From Rhodococcus sp. 14-2483-1-2 (lineage in GTDB: Bacteria; Actinomycetota; Actinomycetes; Mycobacteriales; Mycobacteriaceae), in the NCBI RefSeq assembly GCF_002259405.1, contig NZ_NPFW01000020.1, positions 1 through 64,000 of the forward strand: 64,000 nt of DNA, in the 5' to 3' direction. Shown piece after piece: positions 49,665 to 59,000 of the stretch (the first letter of the stretch is position 1; every line of letters begins with the position of its first letter). A model generated the notes under the pieces. That model did no database searches. It was not told the DNA's origin and saw nothing but the letters and a program-made list of their open reading frames with translations. The position numbers were made by a program, and so were the translations under genes.

Positions 49665-50615
49665 TCACATCGGAATCTGCTGCACCACGGCGGCGACGGC
49701 TTCCACCTGGTCCGCGATGCGTGGCCCCCACCGACTCGACAGGTCCTCGTCCATCGGGAAGATCCTGCCGTCTCGGACGGCGGTCATCGAACCCCACCCC
49801 GGCCGAGCCGCGACCGATTCGGCTGTGACGCCGCAGCATTGGGCGTCGGCGAGGAACACGATGTCGGGATCCGCGGTGATCACCGATTCGGCGGACAGCT
49901 GTGGGTAGTCGCCTGCGCCGGAGCCGTCGGCGATGCTCGTCAGGCCGAACAGACCGTAGATCTGGCCGACGAAGCTCGCGCTCGACACCGTGTACAACGT
50001 GTCGTCGAGTTCGTGGAAGTACGTCAGCGGTTCATCACGATCCGGAACGCTCGCCACCGCGGCGTCGATCCTGGACCGCATCTGCGCGACCACGGCGTCG
50101 CCGTCGGCGTCGTGCCCGGTCGCACCCGCGACGCGTTCGATCTGGGAGTACGCGTCGTCGAGGCTCGTCGCGGCCGGGACCAGCAACGTCGGAATACCCG
50201 CCTCGGCCAGAGTGGACGTCACGAGGCCGAGGTCGGTGGAGGTGATCACCAGATCGGGGTCGTACGCGACGATCGCCTCGAGGCTCGGGGTGAACGCCGA
50301 CAGCCCGGTCTTCGGAGCGTCGGCGGGATAGTCCGACTGATCGTCGACGGCCGCCACCTGCTCACCCGCCCCGACGGCATACAGGGTCTCCGTCGCCGTC
50401 GGGCTGAGCGAGACGATCGAACGAGGCATCGCGTCGATGGTGACGGTCCCGCCGTCCGAGCCCGACGCGATCGTCCTCGGAAACTCCCCGCTCGACGCCT
50501 TAGCGGAGGCGGTCGGCGGGGAGTCCGTGGTCGTGCTGCCGCAGCCGGTCGCGACCAGCGCGACGACCGCGAACCCGGCTGAGATCATTCGTGCCGATCG
50601 ACGCTGCACTGCCAC
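49665..50615 (-). CDS. Iron-siderophore/B12-type ABC solute-binding lipoprotein
   Basis: A 316-aa class-3 binding protein (FecB/BtuF-like). A lipoprotein signal ends in the lipobox VATGC (about residues 21-25). The body holds RIVSLSPTATETLYAVGAGEQVAAVDD, a long central helix, and a C-terminal RDGRIFPMDEDLSSRWGPRI. It would bind a ferric siderophore, haem or corrinoid at the cell surface. No permease or ATPase gene is adjacent, so it probably works with an importer encoded elsewhere. Confidence 0.9.
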   Translation of the reverse strand: MAVQRRSARMISAGFAVVALVATGCGSTTTDSPPTASAKASSGEFPRTIASGSDGGTVTIDAMPRSIVSLSPTATETLYAVGAGEQVAAVDDQSDYPADAPKTGLSAFTPSLEAIVAYDPDLVITSTDLGLVTSTLAEAGIPTLLVPAATSLDDAYSQIERVAGATGHDADGDAVVAQMRSRIDAAVASVPDRDEPLTYFHELDDTLYTVSSASFVGQIYGLFGLTSIADGSGAGDYPQLSAESVITADPDIVFLADAQCCGVTAESVAARPGWGSMTAVRDGRIFPMDEDLSSRWGPRIADQVEAVAAVVQQIPM

Positions 50616-50663
50616 TCCTGAGTTTCCGATGCCTCGTGGAGCGCCAACACTATCGGGTCGCGG

Positions 50664-52961
50664 TCAGCGCCCCAGGCTCCGTGCCAGGTACGTGCCGGTG
50701 TGGGTGTCCGAGACCACCAGTTCGTCGACGGTTCCGGTGAAGGTGATCAGACCGCCGTTGTGCCCGCCGTCGGGGCCGAGGTCGATGACCCAATCGGCTG
50801 CGGCGATGACGTCGAGGTTGTGTTCGATGACGATCACCGACCTGCCCTCGTCGACCATCCCGGACAACAACGCGATCAGGTTCGACACGTCCGACGGGTG
50901 CAGACCGGTCGTCGGCTCGTCGAGGACCAGCACCGGCGACGACCCGACCAGTTCGGTAGCGAGCTTGAGCCGTTGCCGCTCGCCGCCGGAGAGCGAGGAC
51001 AGGTTCTGGCCGAGCGAGAGGTAGCCGAGCCCGACGTCCCGGCACCGGCGGAGGATGTCGCGGATCTTCTTGACCTCGAAGAAGTCCTGAGCGTCCTCGA
51101 CGGACATCTCGAAGATGTCGGCGATGCTGATGCCGTCGACGGTATGCCGGATCGCGCCCGAACGGAATCTCCTGCCCTGGCACGTCTCGCAGGTGCTCGT
51201 CACCGGGTCGGTGAACCCGAGGTCGGTGAAGATGACGCCACTGCCTTGGCAGTCGGGGCACGCGCCGTCGGAGTTGGGCGAGAACAGCGACGGCGGCTGG
51301 CCGGTCTTCTTGGCGAAGTAGGCGCGGATCGGGTCGAGCAGACCGGTGTAGGTCGCGGGGGAGGAGCGGCGCGATCCGCGGATGGGTGCCTGGTCGATGA
51401 TGACGGCGTCCGGCGCGGCCTCACGGAGGTGGCCGTGGATGAGGCTCGACTTGCCGGAACCCGCGACGCCGGTGACGGCGGTCAGCACTCCGAGCGGCAC
51501 GTCGACGCTGACGTCGCGCAGGTTGTGCGTGCTCGCACCGGTGATGCTCAGCCAGCCCGAAGGGGCACGGGGAGTGCGTAATTCGACGCCCTCGCGGCGC
51601 AGCGCGGCACCTGTCCTGGTGTCGGCGCGGCGGAGTTCGTCGTAAGTGCCCTCGAACACGACTGTGCCGCCTGCCTTTCCCGCGCCGGGGCCGATCTCGA
51701 CGATGCGGTCGGCGATGGCCATGACCTCGGGGTCGTGCTCGACGACGAGGACGGTGTTGCCCTTGTCGCGCAGCGCGAGCAACATGTCGTCGAGGCGGTG
51801 AACGTCGCGGGGGTGGAGGCCTGTGGTCGGTTCGTCGAAGACGTAGAGCATGTCGTTCAGGGTGGCTCCGAGGTGGCGGACCATCTTGATGCGCTGGGAT
51901 TCACCGCCCGACAGCGACGACGTCGCCCGGTCCAGGCTGAGGTAGCCGAGACCGAGATCGACGAGTCTTCGTAGCTGCGTGACGATTTCGGCGGTGACGG
52001 TGCCCAGTCCGTTGATCTGCCAGCCGTCGATGCGGTCGGCGAGTTCGGACACCTGCATCGCGAACGCGTCGGGCAGAGACAGGCCCTGGAGGGTCGCGCC
52101 GCGGATGGCCTCGTTGTAGCGGGAGCCGCCGCAGGACTCGCAGACGCCGCGCGTGACGATGCGCTCGAACGCGAGCTTGGCCTTGCCCTTGAGGGCATCG
52201 GCGTCCTTCGCCAGGTAGCTGCGCCGGAACCGGGACACGATCCCCTCGTAGCTCTTCATGACGGCGTCGGGGTTCAGCACTTCGACCTCGCCGGGCTTGG
52301 CGTCGAAGAAGATGTGGCGCTCGCGGGCGGAGTACTGCTCGATCGGGACGTCGAGATCGAACAGGCCCGAGTCGGCGAACACCCGATACGGCCATTTGCC
52401 GACCTCGAAGTCCGGATGCCGGAACGGCCCCTCGCGCAGGGACTTCGACTCGTCCACGAGTTCGCCGAGGTCGACGACCTTCGCCTCACCGAGCCCCTCG
52501 CACTCGAGGCACATGCCGGCCGGGTCGTTGAACGAGAACGCGTTCGCGAACCCGATCGTCGGGGTGACGCCGCGGGACCACAGCATGCGCAGCCAGTCAC
52601 CGATGTCGGTGATGGTGCCGACCGTCGACCGCGGGCCACCGAACAGACGCTTCTGGTCGACGATCACGACGGCCGACAGGTTGGCGATCAGATCCGCGTC
52701 GGGACGGCCGTAGGACGGAAGGAAGGTCTGCGCGAACGCGGTGAACGTGGAGTTGATCTGCCGTTGAGCTTCGGCAGCGATGGTGTCGAACACGAGTGAT
52801 GATTTACCCGACCCGGACACGCCCGCGAACACGACGAGCGAGCGCTTGGGCAGGTCGAGGTTCACGTCGCGAAGATTGTTCTCGCGTGCTCCGCGAACCA
52901 TGATCGTGGACAGTTCGGTGCTGGATGGCTGGGCTGGGGTGGTCGGCTGGGCCTGGGTCAT
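50664..52961 (-). CDS. Short UvrA-like ATPase (UvrA2/drug-resistance type)
   Basis: A 765-aa UvrA homologue with two ABC ATPase units. Walker A motifs are GVSGSGKSSLVFD (about residues 49-61) and GVAGSGKSSLIHG (about 505-517). The ABC signatures are LSGGESQRIKM and LSGGERQRLKL. Zinc-type cysteine pairs occur in CLECEG, CESCGGSRYN, CPDCQG and CETCQGRRF. It is about 180 residues shorter than housekeeping UvrA and appears to lack the UvrB-binding insert, as in UvrA2 or DrrC-type proteins linked to tolerance of DNA-binding drugs. It is transcribed alone from a 174-base gap facing the PASTA lipoprotein gene. Confidence 0.92.
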   Translation of the reverse strand: MTQAQPTTPAQPSSTELSTIMVRGARENNLRDVNLDLPKRSLVVFAGVSGSGKSSLVFDTIAAEAQRQINSTFTAFAQTFLPSYGRPDADLIANLSAVVIVDQKRLFGGPRSTVGTITDIGDWLRMLWSRGVTPTIGFANAFSFNDPAGMCLECEGLGEAKVVDLGELVDESKSLREGPFRHPDFEVGKWPYRVFADSGLFDLDVPIEQYSARERHIFFDAKPGEVEVLNPDAVMKSYEGIVSRFRRSYLAKDADALKGKAKLAFERIVTRGVCESCGGSRYNEAIRGATLQGLSLPDAFAMQVSELADRIDGWQINGLGTVTAEIVTQLRRLVDLGLGYLSLDRATSSLSGGESQRIKMVRHLGATLNDMLYVFDEPTTGLHPRDVHRLDDMLLALRDKGNTVLVVEHDPEVMAIADRIVEIGPGAGKAGGTVVFEGTYDELRRADTRTGAALRREGVELRTPRAPSGWLSITGASTHNLRDVSVDVPLGVLTAVTGVAGSGKSSLIHGHLREAAPDAVIIDQAPIRGSRRSSPATYTGLLDPIRAYFAKKTGQPPSLFSPNSDGACPDCQGSGVIFTDLGFTDPVTSTCETCQGRRFRSGAIRHTVDGISIADIFEMSVEDAQDFFEVKKIRDILRRCRDVGLGYLSLGQNLSSLSGGERQRLKLATELVGSSPVLVLDEPTTGLHPSDVSNLIALLSGMVDEGRSVIVIEHNLDVIAAADWVIDLGPDGGHNGGLITFTGTVDELVVSDTHTGTYLARSLGR

Positions 52962-53135
52962 GTGCGCTGAGGTCGCCTTTCGCCGCCCCCGACGCTGGTT
53001 CGCCCGGGGCCGACGCAGTGTACCGTACGCCGTACGGAAATACCGTTCGTGCGTCTGCAGTAACAGACTTACCGGTCTGGCGATCTCACATGGGCGCCGG
53101 TTGCATCAGGCCATCGGTCGTGTCGAAAGGTATTC

Positions 53136-53606
53136 ATGACCAGTAGTAGTCGTTTCCGCGTGCGATCGGCCATCGTGCTCGCCCTCCCGGCGATCGTCCT
53201 CGCGGGCTGCGGATCGCAGGACTCCACCGAGCCCGAAGTGCGCACCGAAGTCCGGACGGTGACCGTCGAGGCAACGGCAACCCCAGCGACGATCGCGCCG
53301 ACGTCGGTCGACAGGATCGTCCTTCCGGACACCACTGCGCCCGAGCCGTCCGCATCGGAGCCGGCCGCGCCGGTCCTCGTTGCCATGCCTCCGGTCGTAT
53401 GCATGAATTTGCAGTCCGCGCAGAATGCGATCCAGGCAGCCGGTGTCTTCTACTCCCGCAGCGCCGATGCCTCCGGCGAAGGTCGGATGCAGGTCAACGA
53501 CTCGAACTGGATTGTCGTGGCGCAGGATCCGCCCGCAGGGACGCTGATCGGTGAGGGAGATGCTCTGCTGTCCGCGGTGAAGATCGGTGAGCCCAGCAAC
53601 TGCTGA
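53136..53606 (+). CDS. PASTA-domain-like lipoprotein
   Basis: A 156-aa lipoprotein: signal peptide with lipobox LAGC (about residues 22-25), a Thr/Pro/Ala-rich linker (about 30-85), and one C-terminal PASTA-like domain (MPPVVCMNLQSAQNAIQAAGV ... VVAQDPPAGTLIGEGDALLSAV). PASTA modules of kinases and penicillin-binding proteins bind peptidoglycan stem peptides, and a stand-alone lipoprotein form is found in several actinobacteria. It may sense or bind cell wall. The stop is one base from the convergent DUF2231-like gene. Confidence 0.85.
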   Translation: MTSSSRFRVRSAIVLALPAIVLAGCGSQDSTEPEVRTEVRTVTVEATATPATIAPTSVDRIVLPDTTAPEPSASEPAAPVLVAMPPVVCMNLQSAQNAIQAAGVFYSRSADASGEGRMQVNDSNWIVVAQDPPAGTLIGEGDALLSAVKIGEPSNC

Positions 53607-53607
53607 A

Positions 53608-54147
53608 CTACCGGCGAATGCTGTGCTTGCCTGCTGGAGCCGGTTCCTGCTCGGTCGAGCTGTAGGCGAGGTGGCCTCCGATGAGGCCGCCGACGCTGGC
53701 TGTCGCCAGACCGGCCGCAGCCAGCGCCTTGGCGATGCCATCGGTCTGGTTCCGGCGACGTATGTACGAGCCGAGGAAGAGGAAGACGCCGGTCGCGTTG
53801 GAGGCCGCGTGGATCATTCCGACGCGTCGTTGGCGGGTGTTCATCGTCGACCAGTCCGCCCAGCCGGTGGCGATGGCTGCCGGTGCGGATGCCAGCCCGA
53901 GGGAGATGACCAGCTTGCTCGCCCTCGATTGGTGATTCATCAGGTCGAGGGCGACTGCGCTCGTCCAGCTGCCGATGGTGACGTTGACGAGAGCCGGGTG
54001 GATGGGGTGACCGATCCACCGTCCCCTCAGTGCGCCACCGACGGCGCTGTCGTCGAGGGCGGGCGCGAGAACGCCGTTGATCGCGTTGCCGGCACCGTCG
54101 AGAAAGGACGCCGATTCGAGGCTGTCGAGTGCTTGTTTCGTCTTCAT
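53608..54147 (-). CDS. DUF2231-like membrane protein
   Basis: A 179-aa protein with four likely helices and the family motif GRWIGHPIHPALVNVTIGSWTSAVALDL (first helix after the HPIHPALV pattern), then GLASAPAAIATGWADW, SNATGVFLFLGSY and ATASVGGLIGGHLAYS. The HP-H-P pattern and histidine/aspartate pairs are typical of DUF2231 proteins, which are thought to bind haem or act in redox but have no firm role. ATG at 54147 chosen; another lies four codons upstream. Confidence 0.85.
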   Translation of the reverse strand: MKTKQALDSLESASFLDGAGNAINGVLAPALDDSAVGGALRGRWIGHPIHPALVNVTIGSWTSAVALDLMNHQSRASKLVISLGLASAPAAIATGWADWSTMNTRQRRVGMIHAASNATGVFLFLGSYIRRRNQTDGIAKALAAAGLATASVGGLIGGHLAYSSTEQEPAPAGKHSIRR

Positions 54148-54236
54148 GCCTTGCCGCATGCCCCGCTGACGCTGCGCGAACCGTAAGGGCAGCCAAACAC
54201 GGGACGAGATGCTTGGACGTCCTATAACGTCGGGTG

Positions 54237-55733
54237 ATGAGCAGCGGAACACGAGTGAACACCGTCGACGGCGTCCTGCGACGGTCGGCCGCGAAATTTC
54301 CTGACCGTCTCGCCGTGACCTTCGAGGGACGCAGCCACACATACGGAGAACTCGATACCGCGGTCACCCGCGCCGCCCGACGACTGATCGCGTTGGGATT
54401 GAACAAGGGTGACCGTGTGGCGGCGTACGGCGTCAACTCGGACGCGTACGTCGTCGCGTTCCTCGCTTGTGCGCGAGCCGGATTGGTGCACGTTCCGATC
54501 AACTACGCGCTGGTGGGCGACGAATTGCGGTACTTGCTCGACCAGTCGGGCTCCCGTGTGGTTCTCGTGGACCCGGCGTTGACGGCCACCCTCGACTCCG
54601 TTCGCGGAGACCTGACGATCGAGCACGTGATCTCACTTCCCGATGTACTGGGCACGGACGGCGACGGCTCCGAACTCGAACCCGCCGCCGATTCGACCGA
54701 CCTCGCTCAGCTGCTCTACACCTCCGGAACGACGTCGAAACCCAAGGGCGCGATGATGTCTCACGGCGCACTCGTCGCGGAGTACGTCTCGTGCGTCATC
54801 GCGCTCGGGTTCACCCAGGACGACGATCCGCTGCTCGTGATGCCGATGTACCACTCGGCGGGGATGCACGTGTTCATGCTGCCGTATCTGTCGGTGGGTG
54901 CCACGGTCCGTTTGATGCGCAGGCCCGACGTCCCGGAGATCCTGCGCCGCATCGAAGAGGAGAAGATCAAGTCTCTGTTCCTGGCACCGACGGTGTGGGT
55001 TCCGCTCGCCAATCACCCCGACCTGGCCACGCGCGACCTCTCGTCGCTGAAGAAGGCACAATACGGTTCGTCGATCATGCCCGTCACCGTGCTCACTCGG
55101 CTACGTGAGCGGTACCCGGACATCGAGTTCTACAACTGCTTCGGGCAGTCCGAGATCGGTCCGCTGGCAACGGTATTGCAGCCCGAGGAGCACGAGGCGC
55201 GGCCGGCGTCGTGCGGACGTGCGGTGTTCTTCGTCGAGACCCGCGTCGTCGATGCCGACGGCAACGATGTGCCGGACGGCGACCCCGGGGAGATTCTCTA
55301 CCGTTCTCCTCAGCTGTGCGACGGCTACTGGGACAAACCGGAGGCGACGGCAGATGCGTTCTCGGATGGGTGGTTTCATTCCGGCGACTTGGTGACACGC
55401 GACGCCGAGGGTTTCATCACCGTGGTCGACCGGATCAAGGACGTCATCAACACCGGCGGCATTCTCGTCGCGTCACGCGAGGTGGAGGATGCGATCTATA
55501 CCCATCCGGCGGTCGCCGAAGTCGCGGTGATCGGGACGCCCGACGACAGGTGGATCGAGGCGGTGACGGCCGTTGTCGTGCTCAAGGACGGCAGTGAGTT
55601 GTCGTCGCAGGTGTTGATCGACCATGTGAAGGGTCGGATAGCGCCGTTCAAGGTGCCCAAGACCGTCACCTTCGTCGACGAATTGCCGCGCAATCAGAGC
55701 GGAAAATTGCTCAAGCGTGAGCTGCGCAGCTGA
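54237..55733 (+). CDS. Acyl-CoA synthetase (AMP-forming, FadD type)
   Basis: A 498-aa adenylate-forming enzyme. The P-loop LLYTSGTTSKPKGAMMSHG (about residues 155-173), the YNCFGQSEIGPLAT motif (about 300), the hinge GWFHSGDLVTRDAEGFITVVDRIKD and the C-terminal catalytic lysine in NQSGKLLKRELR are all present. It would activate a fatty or other carboxylic acid to the CoA ester. Resemblance to FadD13-type enzymes is by length and motif only. ATG at 54237 or the GTG one codon before it. Confidence 0.93.
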   Translation: MSSGTRVNTVDGVLRRSAAKFPDRLAVTFEGRSHTYGELDTAVTRAARRLIALGLNKGDRVAAYGVNSDAYVVAFLACARAGLVHVPINYALVGDELRYLLDQSGSRVVLVDPALTATLDSVRGDLTIEHVISLPDVLGTDGDGSELEPAADSTDLAQLLYTSGTTSKPKGAMMSHGALVAEYVSCVIALGFTQDDDPLLVMPMYHSAGMHVFMLPYLSVGATVRLMRRPDVPEILRRIEEEKIKSLFLAPTVWVPLANHPDLATRDLSSLKKAQYGSSIMPVTVLTRLRERYPDIEFYNCFGQSEIGPLATVLQPEEHEARPASCGRAVFFVETRVVDADGNDVPDGDPGEILYRSPQLCDGYWDKPEATADAFSDGWFHSGDLVTRDAEGFITVVDRIKDVINTGGILVASREVEDAIYTHPAVAEVAVIGTPDDRWIEAVTAVVVLKDGSELSSQVLIDHVKGRIAPFKVPKTVTFVDELPRNQSGKLLKRELRS

Positions 55734-55740
55734 CCTGTTG

Positions 55741-57558
55741 TCAGGCTGCGCGACGTTTTCGTCGGTGGTAGCTGGGGATGGGTCGTCTCGAGGGGTCGAC
55801 GGATTCGGGTGGGATGGCGTAGGGGTGTCCGTCGTCGCCCATGAACAGTTGCCAGTCTCCGTGGTGGACGAGGCGGTGGCATTCTCCGCAGACCAGAGCG
55901 AGGTTGTTCAGGTCGGTGCGGCCGCCGTGTTCCCAGAATTTCACGTGGTGGGCTTGGCACCACTGTGCGGGGCGGCCGCACATCACGCAGCAGGTGTCGC
56001 GGATGGTCAGAGCGATGCGTTGGTCGTCGCTGGCGAGTCGGGTGGTGCGGCCGAGCGCGAGCGGGACGCCGTGGTGGTCGACGATGACGGGGGTCAGGTC
56101 GGCGTCGCAGGTGAGAAGTTCGGCGAGGGAGCGACTGATCGGCCCGGTCCAGTCGAAGTGGAATGGCCACTCGGCATCACCGGGCTCGGGCGCAGACCTC
56201 TGCCCGCGATGTTCACCGGCTCCAGTGCTGGGACCGACACGATCGCTGCGGGAATCACCGGACCGTGAACTGGAATTGGAACCAGCACCGGCAGTCTCAC
56301 GGACGTGGTGCCCGACGTCAGCGCCAGCAAGGGGAGGCGTGTCGGTATCGCCGGTCCTTGAGTCGTCGCCGGCATCAGCGCGGTTCCCGCTGACGCGACG
56401 ACCGTTGCCACGATCGGGACCGACGGCAGCATCACCGGTCCGTGAACTGGCATCGGAACCGGCATTGCTCGTGCCGTCGTGACCGTCGGCAACGGGACCC
56501 GTATCGGTATCACCGGCCCGTGAGTTGCCGCCGGTACCGGATGCCCTCGAACTCGTTGTTGCGCTGTTCGATTGCGTGTGTCCGCGGTCGGCGAGCAACT
56601 CCCGCAGCGGGACGACCAGGTGCACCGACGCCCGCGACCCGCCCGCCGATCCGCGGCTACCGCCGTGCAGGTGCCGGTCGAGGATCTGATCGAGCGCGTC
56701 GGCCCGCCGCTTCGACGGACCACGCGGGTCGCGCTCACCACCGGGACCCGGGCGCGGGGCAGTCAACGGCGACAACGCCGTGAGCAGCTTTTCGGCCAGC
56801 AACCGGTCGACGTTGCCGCCGAGTTGACAACGACCATTGGCAAGCGGGTGGACATCGAAACGGTTCAGCTCCGGGTTCTCCGACACCGGTACCGGCGGCG
56901 GCCCCGGCGGAACAGGTTCGGGCCCAGCAGGTTCGGGCTCGGGAAGCCTGCCGGTGGAAGTCGCTGAATGATCGCTCCGACCCGCCTGATCTTGACGCTC
57001 CTGCTCCCGCTTCTCCTGCTCTCGTTGTTGTTGCTCGCGTCGGTCCTTCTCGTGTCGGGCTCTGGCGTCGTCCGCCGCAGAATGTGCGAGTGCTTGCGCA
57101 CGGGAGCTGACCTGCCCGGCGGTGCTGCGCATCGCGGTCTCGAGCAGTTCGGCGACAACCGCGTCACGGCGCTGCTCGTCGAGAGTGGGGTCGGCGACCA
57201 CCACGGTGGCGTAGCCGTCGGCGATCGCCGAGGCGTGCGCGGCGTGGATGTCACCACCTGCGAGGGCGTTCGACACGCTCGGCCACTCGGTGAGCCATTG
57301 CCCCAGCTCCATCTGACGGGCAGCGGACCCGTCGGTGATCCGCACCGATCGTGCGTACCAGCGGGTCACCGACGAGTGCCCGAGCTTCATCGCCAAACCG
57401 CGTCGGTCCATCTCGGCGAGTAGTGTCAATCTCGTTGCAGCGAGCGCGTTTTCGAGGGAGGCAACGTCGGCCAGCTCGGAGACCAATTCCTGGTCACCGA
57501 GCCCGAACACATCCCCCCATGTCTTCACCCCACGAAAGCTATACCCACCCACCGACAC
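55741..57558 (-). CDS. DUF222-HNH endonuclease family protein (13E12 type) with repeat-rich linker
   Basis: A 605-aa protein. The N-terminal DUF222 region (about residues 1-180) has SELADVASLENALAATRLTLLAEMDRRG, and the C-terminal HNH nuclease has CCVMCGRPAQWCQAHHVKFWEHGGRTDLNNLALVCGECHRLVHHG (in pieces, about 515-565) with its cysteine pairs and HH. Between them, from about residue 180 to 480, runs a low-complexity linker with recurring SRTGD and TDT units. These families are repeated in actinobacterial genomes and behave like mobile or selfish elements. GTG start at 57558. Confidence 0.9.
   Translation of the reverse strand: MSVGGYSFRGVKTWGDVFGLGDQELVSELADVASLENALAATRLTLLAEMDRRGLAMKLGHSSVTRWYARSVRITDGSAARQMELGQWLTEWPSVSNALAGGDIHAAHASAIADGYATVVVADPTLDEQRRDAVVAELLETAMRSTAGQVSSRAQALAHSAADDARARHEKDRREQQQREQEKREQERQDQAGRSDHSATSTGRLPEPEPAGPEPVPPGPPPVPVSENPELNRFDVHPLANGRCQLGGNVDRLLAEKLLTALSPLTAPRPGPGGERDPRGPSKRRADALDQILDRHLHGGSRGSAGGSRASVHLVVPLRELLADRGHTQSNSATTSSRASGTGGNSRAGDTDTGPVADGHDGTSNAGSDASSRTGDAAVGPDRGNGRRVSGNRADAGDDSRTGDTDTPPLAGADVGHHVRETAGAGSNSSSRSGDSRSDRVGPSTGAGEHRGQRSAPEPGDAEWPFHFDWTGPISRSLAELLTCDADLTPVIVDHHGVPLALGRTTRLASDDQRIALTIRDTCCVMCGRPAQWCQAHHVKFWEHGGRTDLNNLALVCGECHRLVHHGDWQLFMGDDGHPYAIPPESVDPSRRPIPSYHRRKRRAA
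56254..56528. repeat. Imperfect in-frame repeats in the DUF222-HNH linker
   Basis: Four copies of an about 20-base unit (ATCACCGGnCCGTGAACTGG) at 56254-56273, 56347-56366, 56431-56450 and 56509-56528. Their starts are 93, 84 and 78 bases apart, all multiples of three, so they code for a degenerate 26-31-residue repeat (SRTGDTDT...) rather than a CRISPR or integration array. Confidence 0.7.
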
Positions 57559-57574
57559 GTTTCCGCGACGCCGG

Positions 57575-57970
57575 TCAACGCTTCCAACGAATGCGGATCG
57601 GGCCCTTCGCGGTCGACGGATCGACGACGGATCCTTTCTGGGTGATCTCGACTTCTCCCGCGTCGACCATGCGTCGAGCCGCGCGGCGAACCGGTTCCAT
57701 CAACTCCCGCCAACCGTCGTCGGACAGGGCGCGTGCGACGTCGGAAGGGCAGATCGTGGAGTCGCGGGATCGGGCGTCGAGCAGAGAACGGATCTTGTCT
57801 TCGAGTTCCTTGTCGGTGGTGCTCACCTTGTGCCGCCGGCATGCGTCGCTGCAGTACTTGATGTCATCCCAGTTCTTCTCCCACTTCTTGCGCCATTCGA
57901 TTCGCCGCCCGCACGATGCGCAGACCTTGTCCTCGGGGTGAGCCGTGGGGGAGCGACGGGAGTGAGCCAT
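57575..57970 (-). CDS. DUF2256-DUF3253 fusion protein
   Basis: A 131-aa protein. The first 45 residues are DUF2256 (CASCGRRIEWRKKWEKNWDDIKYCSDACRRHK, a four-cysteine zinc-knuckle pattern), and the rest is DUF3253 (LDARSRDSTICPSDVARALSDDGWRELMEPVRRAARRMVDAGEVEITQKG), a winged-helix-like domain. It probably binds nucleic acid. The two domains are separate proteins in many bacteria. It is divergent from the peptide deformylase gene, 22 bases away. Confidence 0.88.
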   Translation of the reverse strand: MAHSRRSPTAHPEDKVCASCGRRIEWRKKWEKNWDDIKYCSDACRRHKVSTTDKELEDKIRSLLDARSRDSTICPSDVARALSDDGWRELMEPVRRAARRMVDAGEVEITQKGSVVDPSTAKGPIRIRWKR

Positions 57971-57992
57971 ACTTCGACAGTAACCTCGTCGA

Positions 57993-58559
57993 ATGGCGAT
58001 TCGACCCATTCTCATTGCCGGTGACCCGAGGCTGACGACGGTCGCCGAACCCGTCACCGTGTTCGACGCGGAGTTGGCCGCGTTCGTGGAGGACCTGTTC
58101 GAGACCAACACTGCGGCGCATGGTGCCGGTCTCGCCGCCAATCAGGTCGGCGACCCGCGTGCGGTGTTCGTCTACGACCTGAAGGACGGCGGAGTCCGCC
58201 ATCGCGGGCACGTGGTCAATCCAGTGCTCGAGACGTCGGCGATCCCGGAGACGATGCCTGACCCCGACGACGGTGAGGGGTGTCTGTCGGTTCCTGGGGA
58301 GCGGTACCCGACCGGCCGCGCGGAGTGGGCCCGCGTGACCGGTGTCGATGTGGAGAACACTCCTGTGTCGGTCGAGGGCCACGGTTACCTGGCTCGGTGT
58401 CTGCAGCACGAATCCGACCATCTGGCCGGTCACCTGTACCTCGATCGCCTGATCGGCCGCAATCAGCGCGCCGCGAAGAAGATGATCAAGGCCCGAGGAT
58501 GGACCGGGCCCGGCAGCAGTTGGCTGCCCGGATCCGACTCGGACCCGTTCGGTTGGTGA
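57993..58559 (+). CDS. def: Peptide deformylase
   Basis: A 188-aa metalloenzyme that removes the formyl group from nascent proteins. All three motifs are present: motif I as GAGLAANQ (residues 44-51), motif II EGCLS with the metal ligand C97, and motif III QHESDH with ligands H139 and H143 and catalytic E140. The C-terminal tail ([14 protein letters not shown]...) is longer than in E. coli, as in other actinobacteria. The ATG at 57993 is followed directly by the family start [12 protein letters not shown]. It stops next to a convergent lipoprotein gene. Confidence 0.96.
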   Translation: MAIRPILIAGDPRLTTVAEPVTVFDAELAAFVEDLFETNTAAHGAGLAANQVGDPRAVFVYDLKDGGVRHRGHVVNPVLETSAIPETMPDPDDGEGCLSVPGERYPTGRAEWARVTGVDVENTPVSVEGHGYLARCLQHESDHLAGHLYLDRLIGRNQRAAKKMIKARGWTGPGSSWLPGSDSDPFGW

Positions 58560-59000
58560 TCAGCAGGCCCCGGTGACAGCGCATGCCGTCGATCGTTCGA
58601 GCTTCCAGCGGCCATCCGACACAACGAAGTCGATCGTCGTCGGTTGCCCCTGTGATGTTCCTGTCGCCTCGACTCTGTCGGGCGCAACGGTAGAAACGTG
58701 GTCGAAAACGATCTCCGGCACGATCCCACCGCTGTCGAAGACCGCGGCGTTTTCCTCCGCTGATCCCTCGAGCGCATCGGCACGGTCGCCCCGTTCGGCG
58801 GTCCAGTCGAAAACGGTACGGAAGATGGCGGTCGCTTCGTCCGGGGTCGGGATGTCGGTGGGCGCGACGGAGGGAGGCGGGGGTGGAAACGACAACGGCG
58901 CAACGTTCACCGCCGCCTCGACGGTCGGCTCGGGTTCCGTTGCGGCGCAACCGGTAAGGGCGATGAGAGCCAATCCGCACAGGACGCGGCCGGCGATCAT
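58560..59000 (-). CDS. Hypothetical lipoprotein
   Basis: A 146-aa lipoprotein: short signal peptide with lipobox LTGC (about residues 15-18), a Pro/Val-rich linker (PLSFPPPPPSVAPTDIPTP) and a C-terminal domain of about 95 residues with a beta-rich ending (IDFVVSDGRWKLERSTAC) that resembles NTF2/DUF4878-type Mce-associated domains. Function unknown. The ATG at 59000 overlaps the stop of the upstream secreted-protein gene, so the two are cotranscribed. Confidence 0.8.
   Translation of the reverse strand: MIAGRVLCGLALIALTGCAATEPEPTVEAAVNVAPLSFPPPPPSVAPTDIPTPDEATAIFRTVFDWTAERGDRADALEGSAEENAAVFDSGGIVPEIVFDHVSTVAPDRVEATGTSQGQPTTIDFVVSDGRWKLERSTACAVTGAC

Noticed and set aside
56254-56528. CRISPR-like array
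   Set aside because: The repeats are degenerate, in frame with a protein linker, and the spacers are multiples of three and not unique in character.
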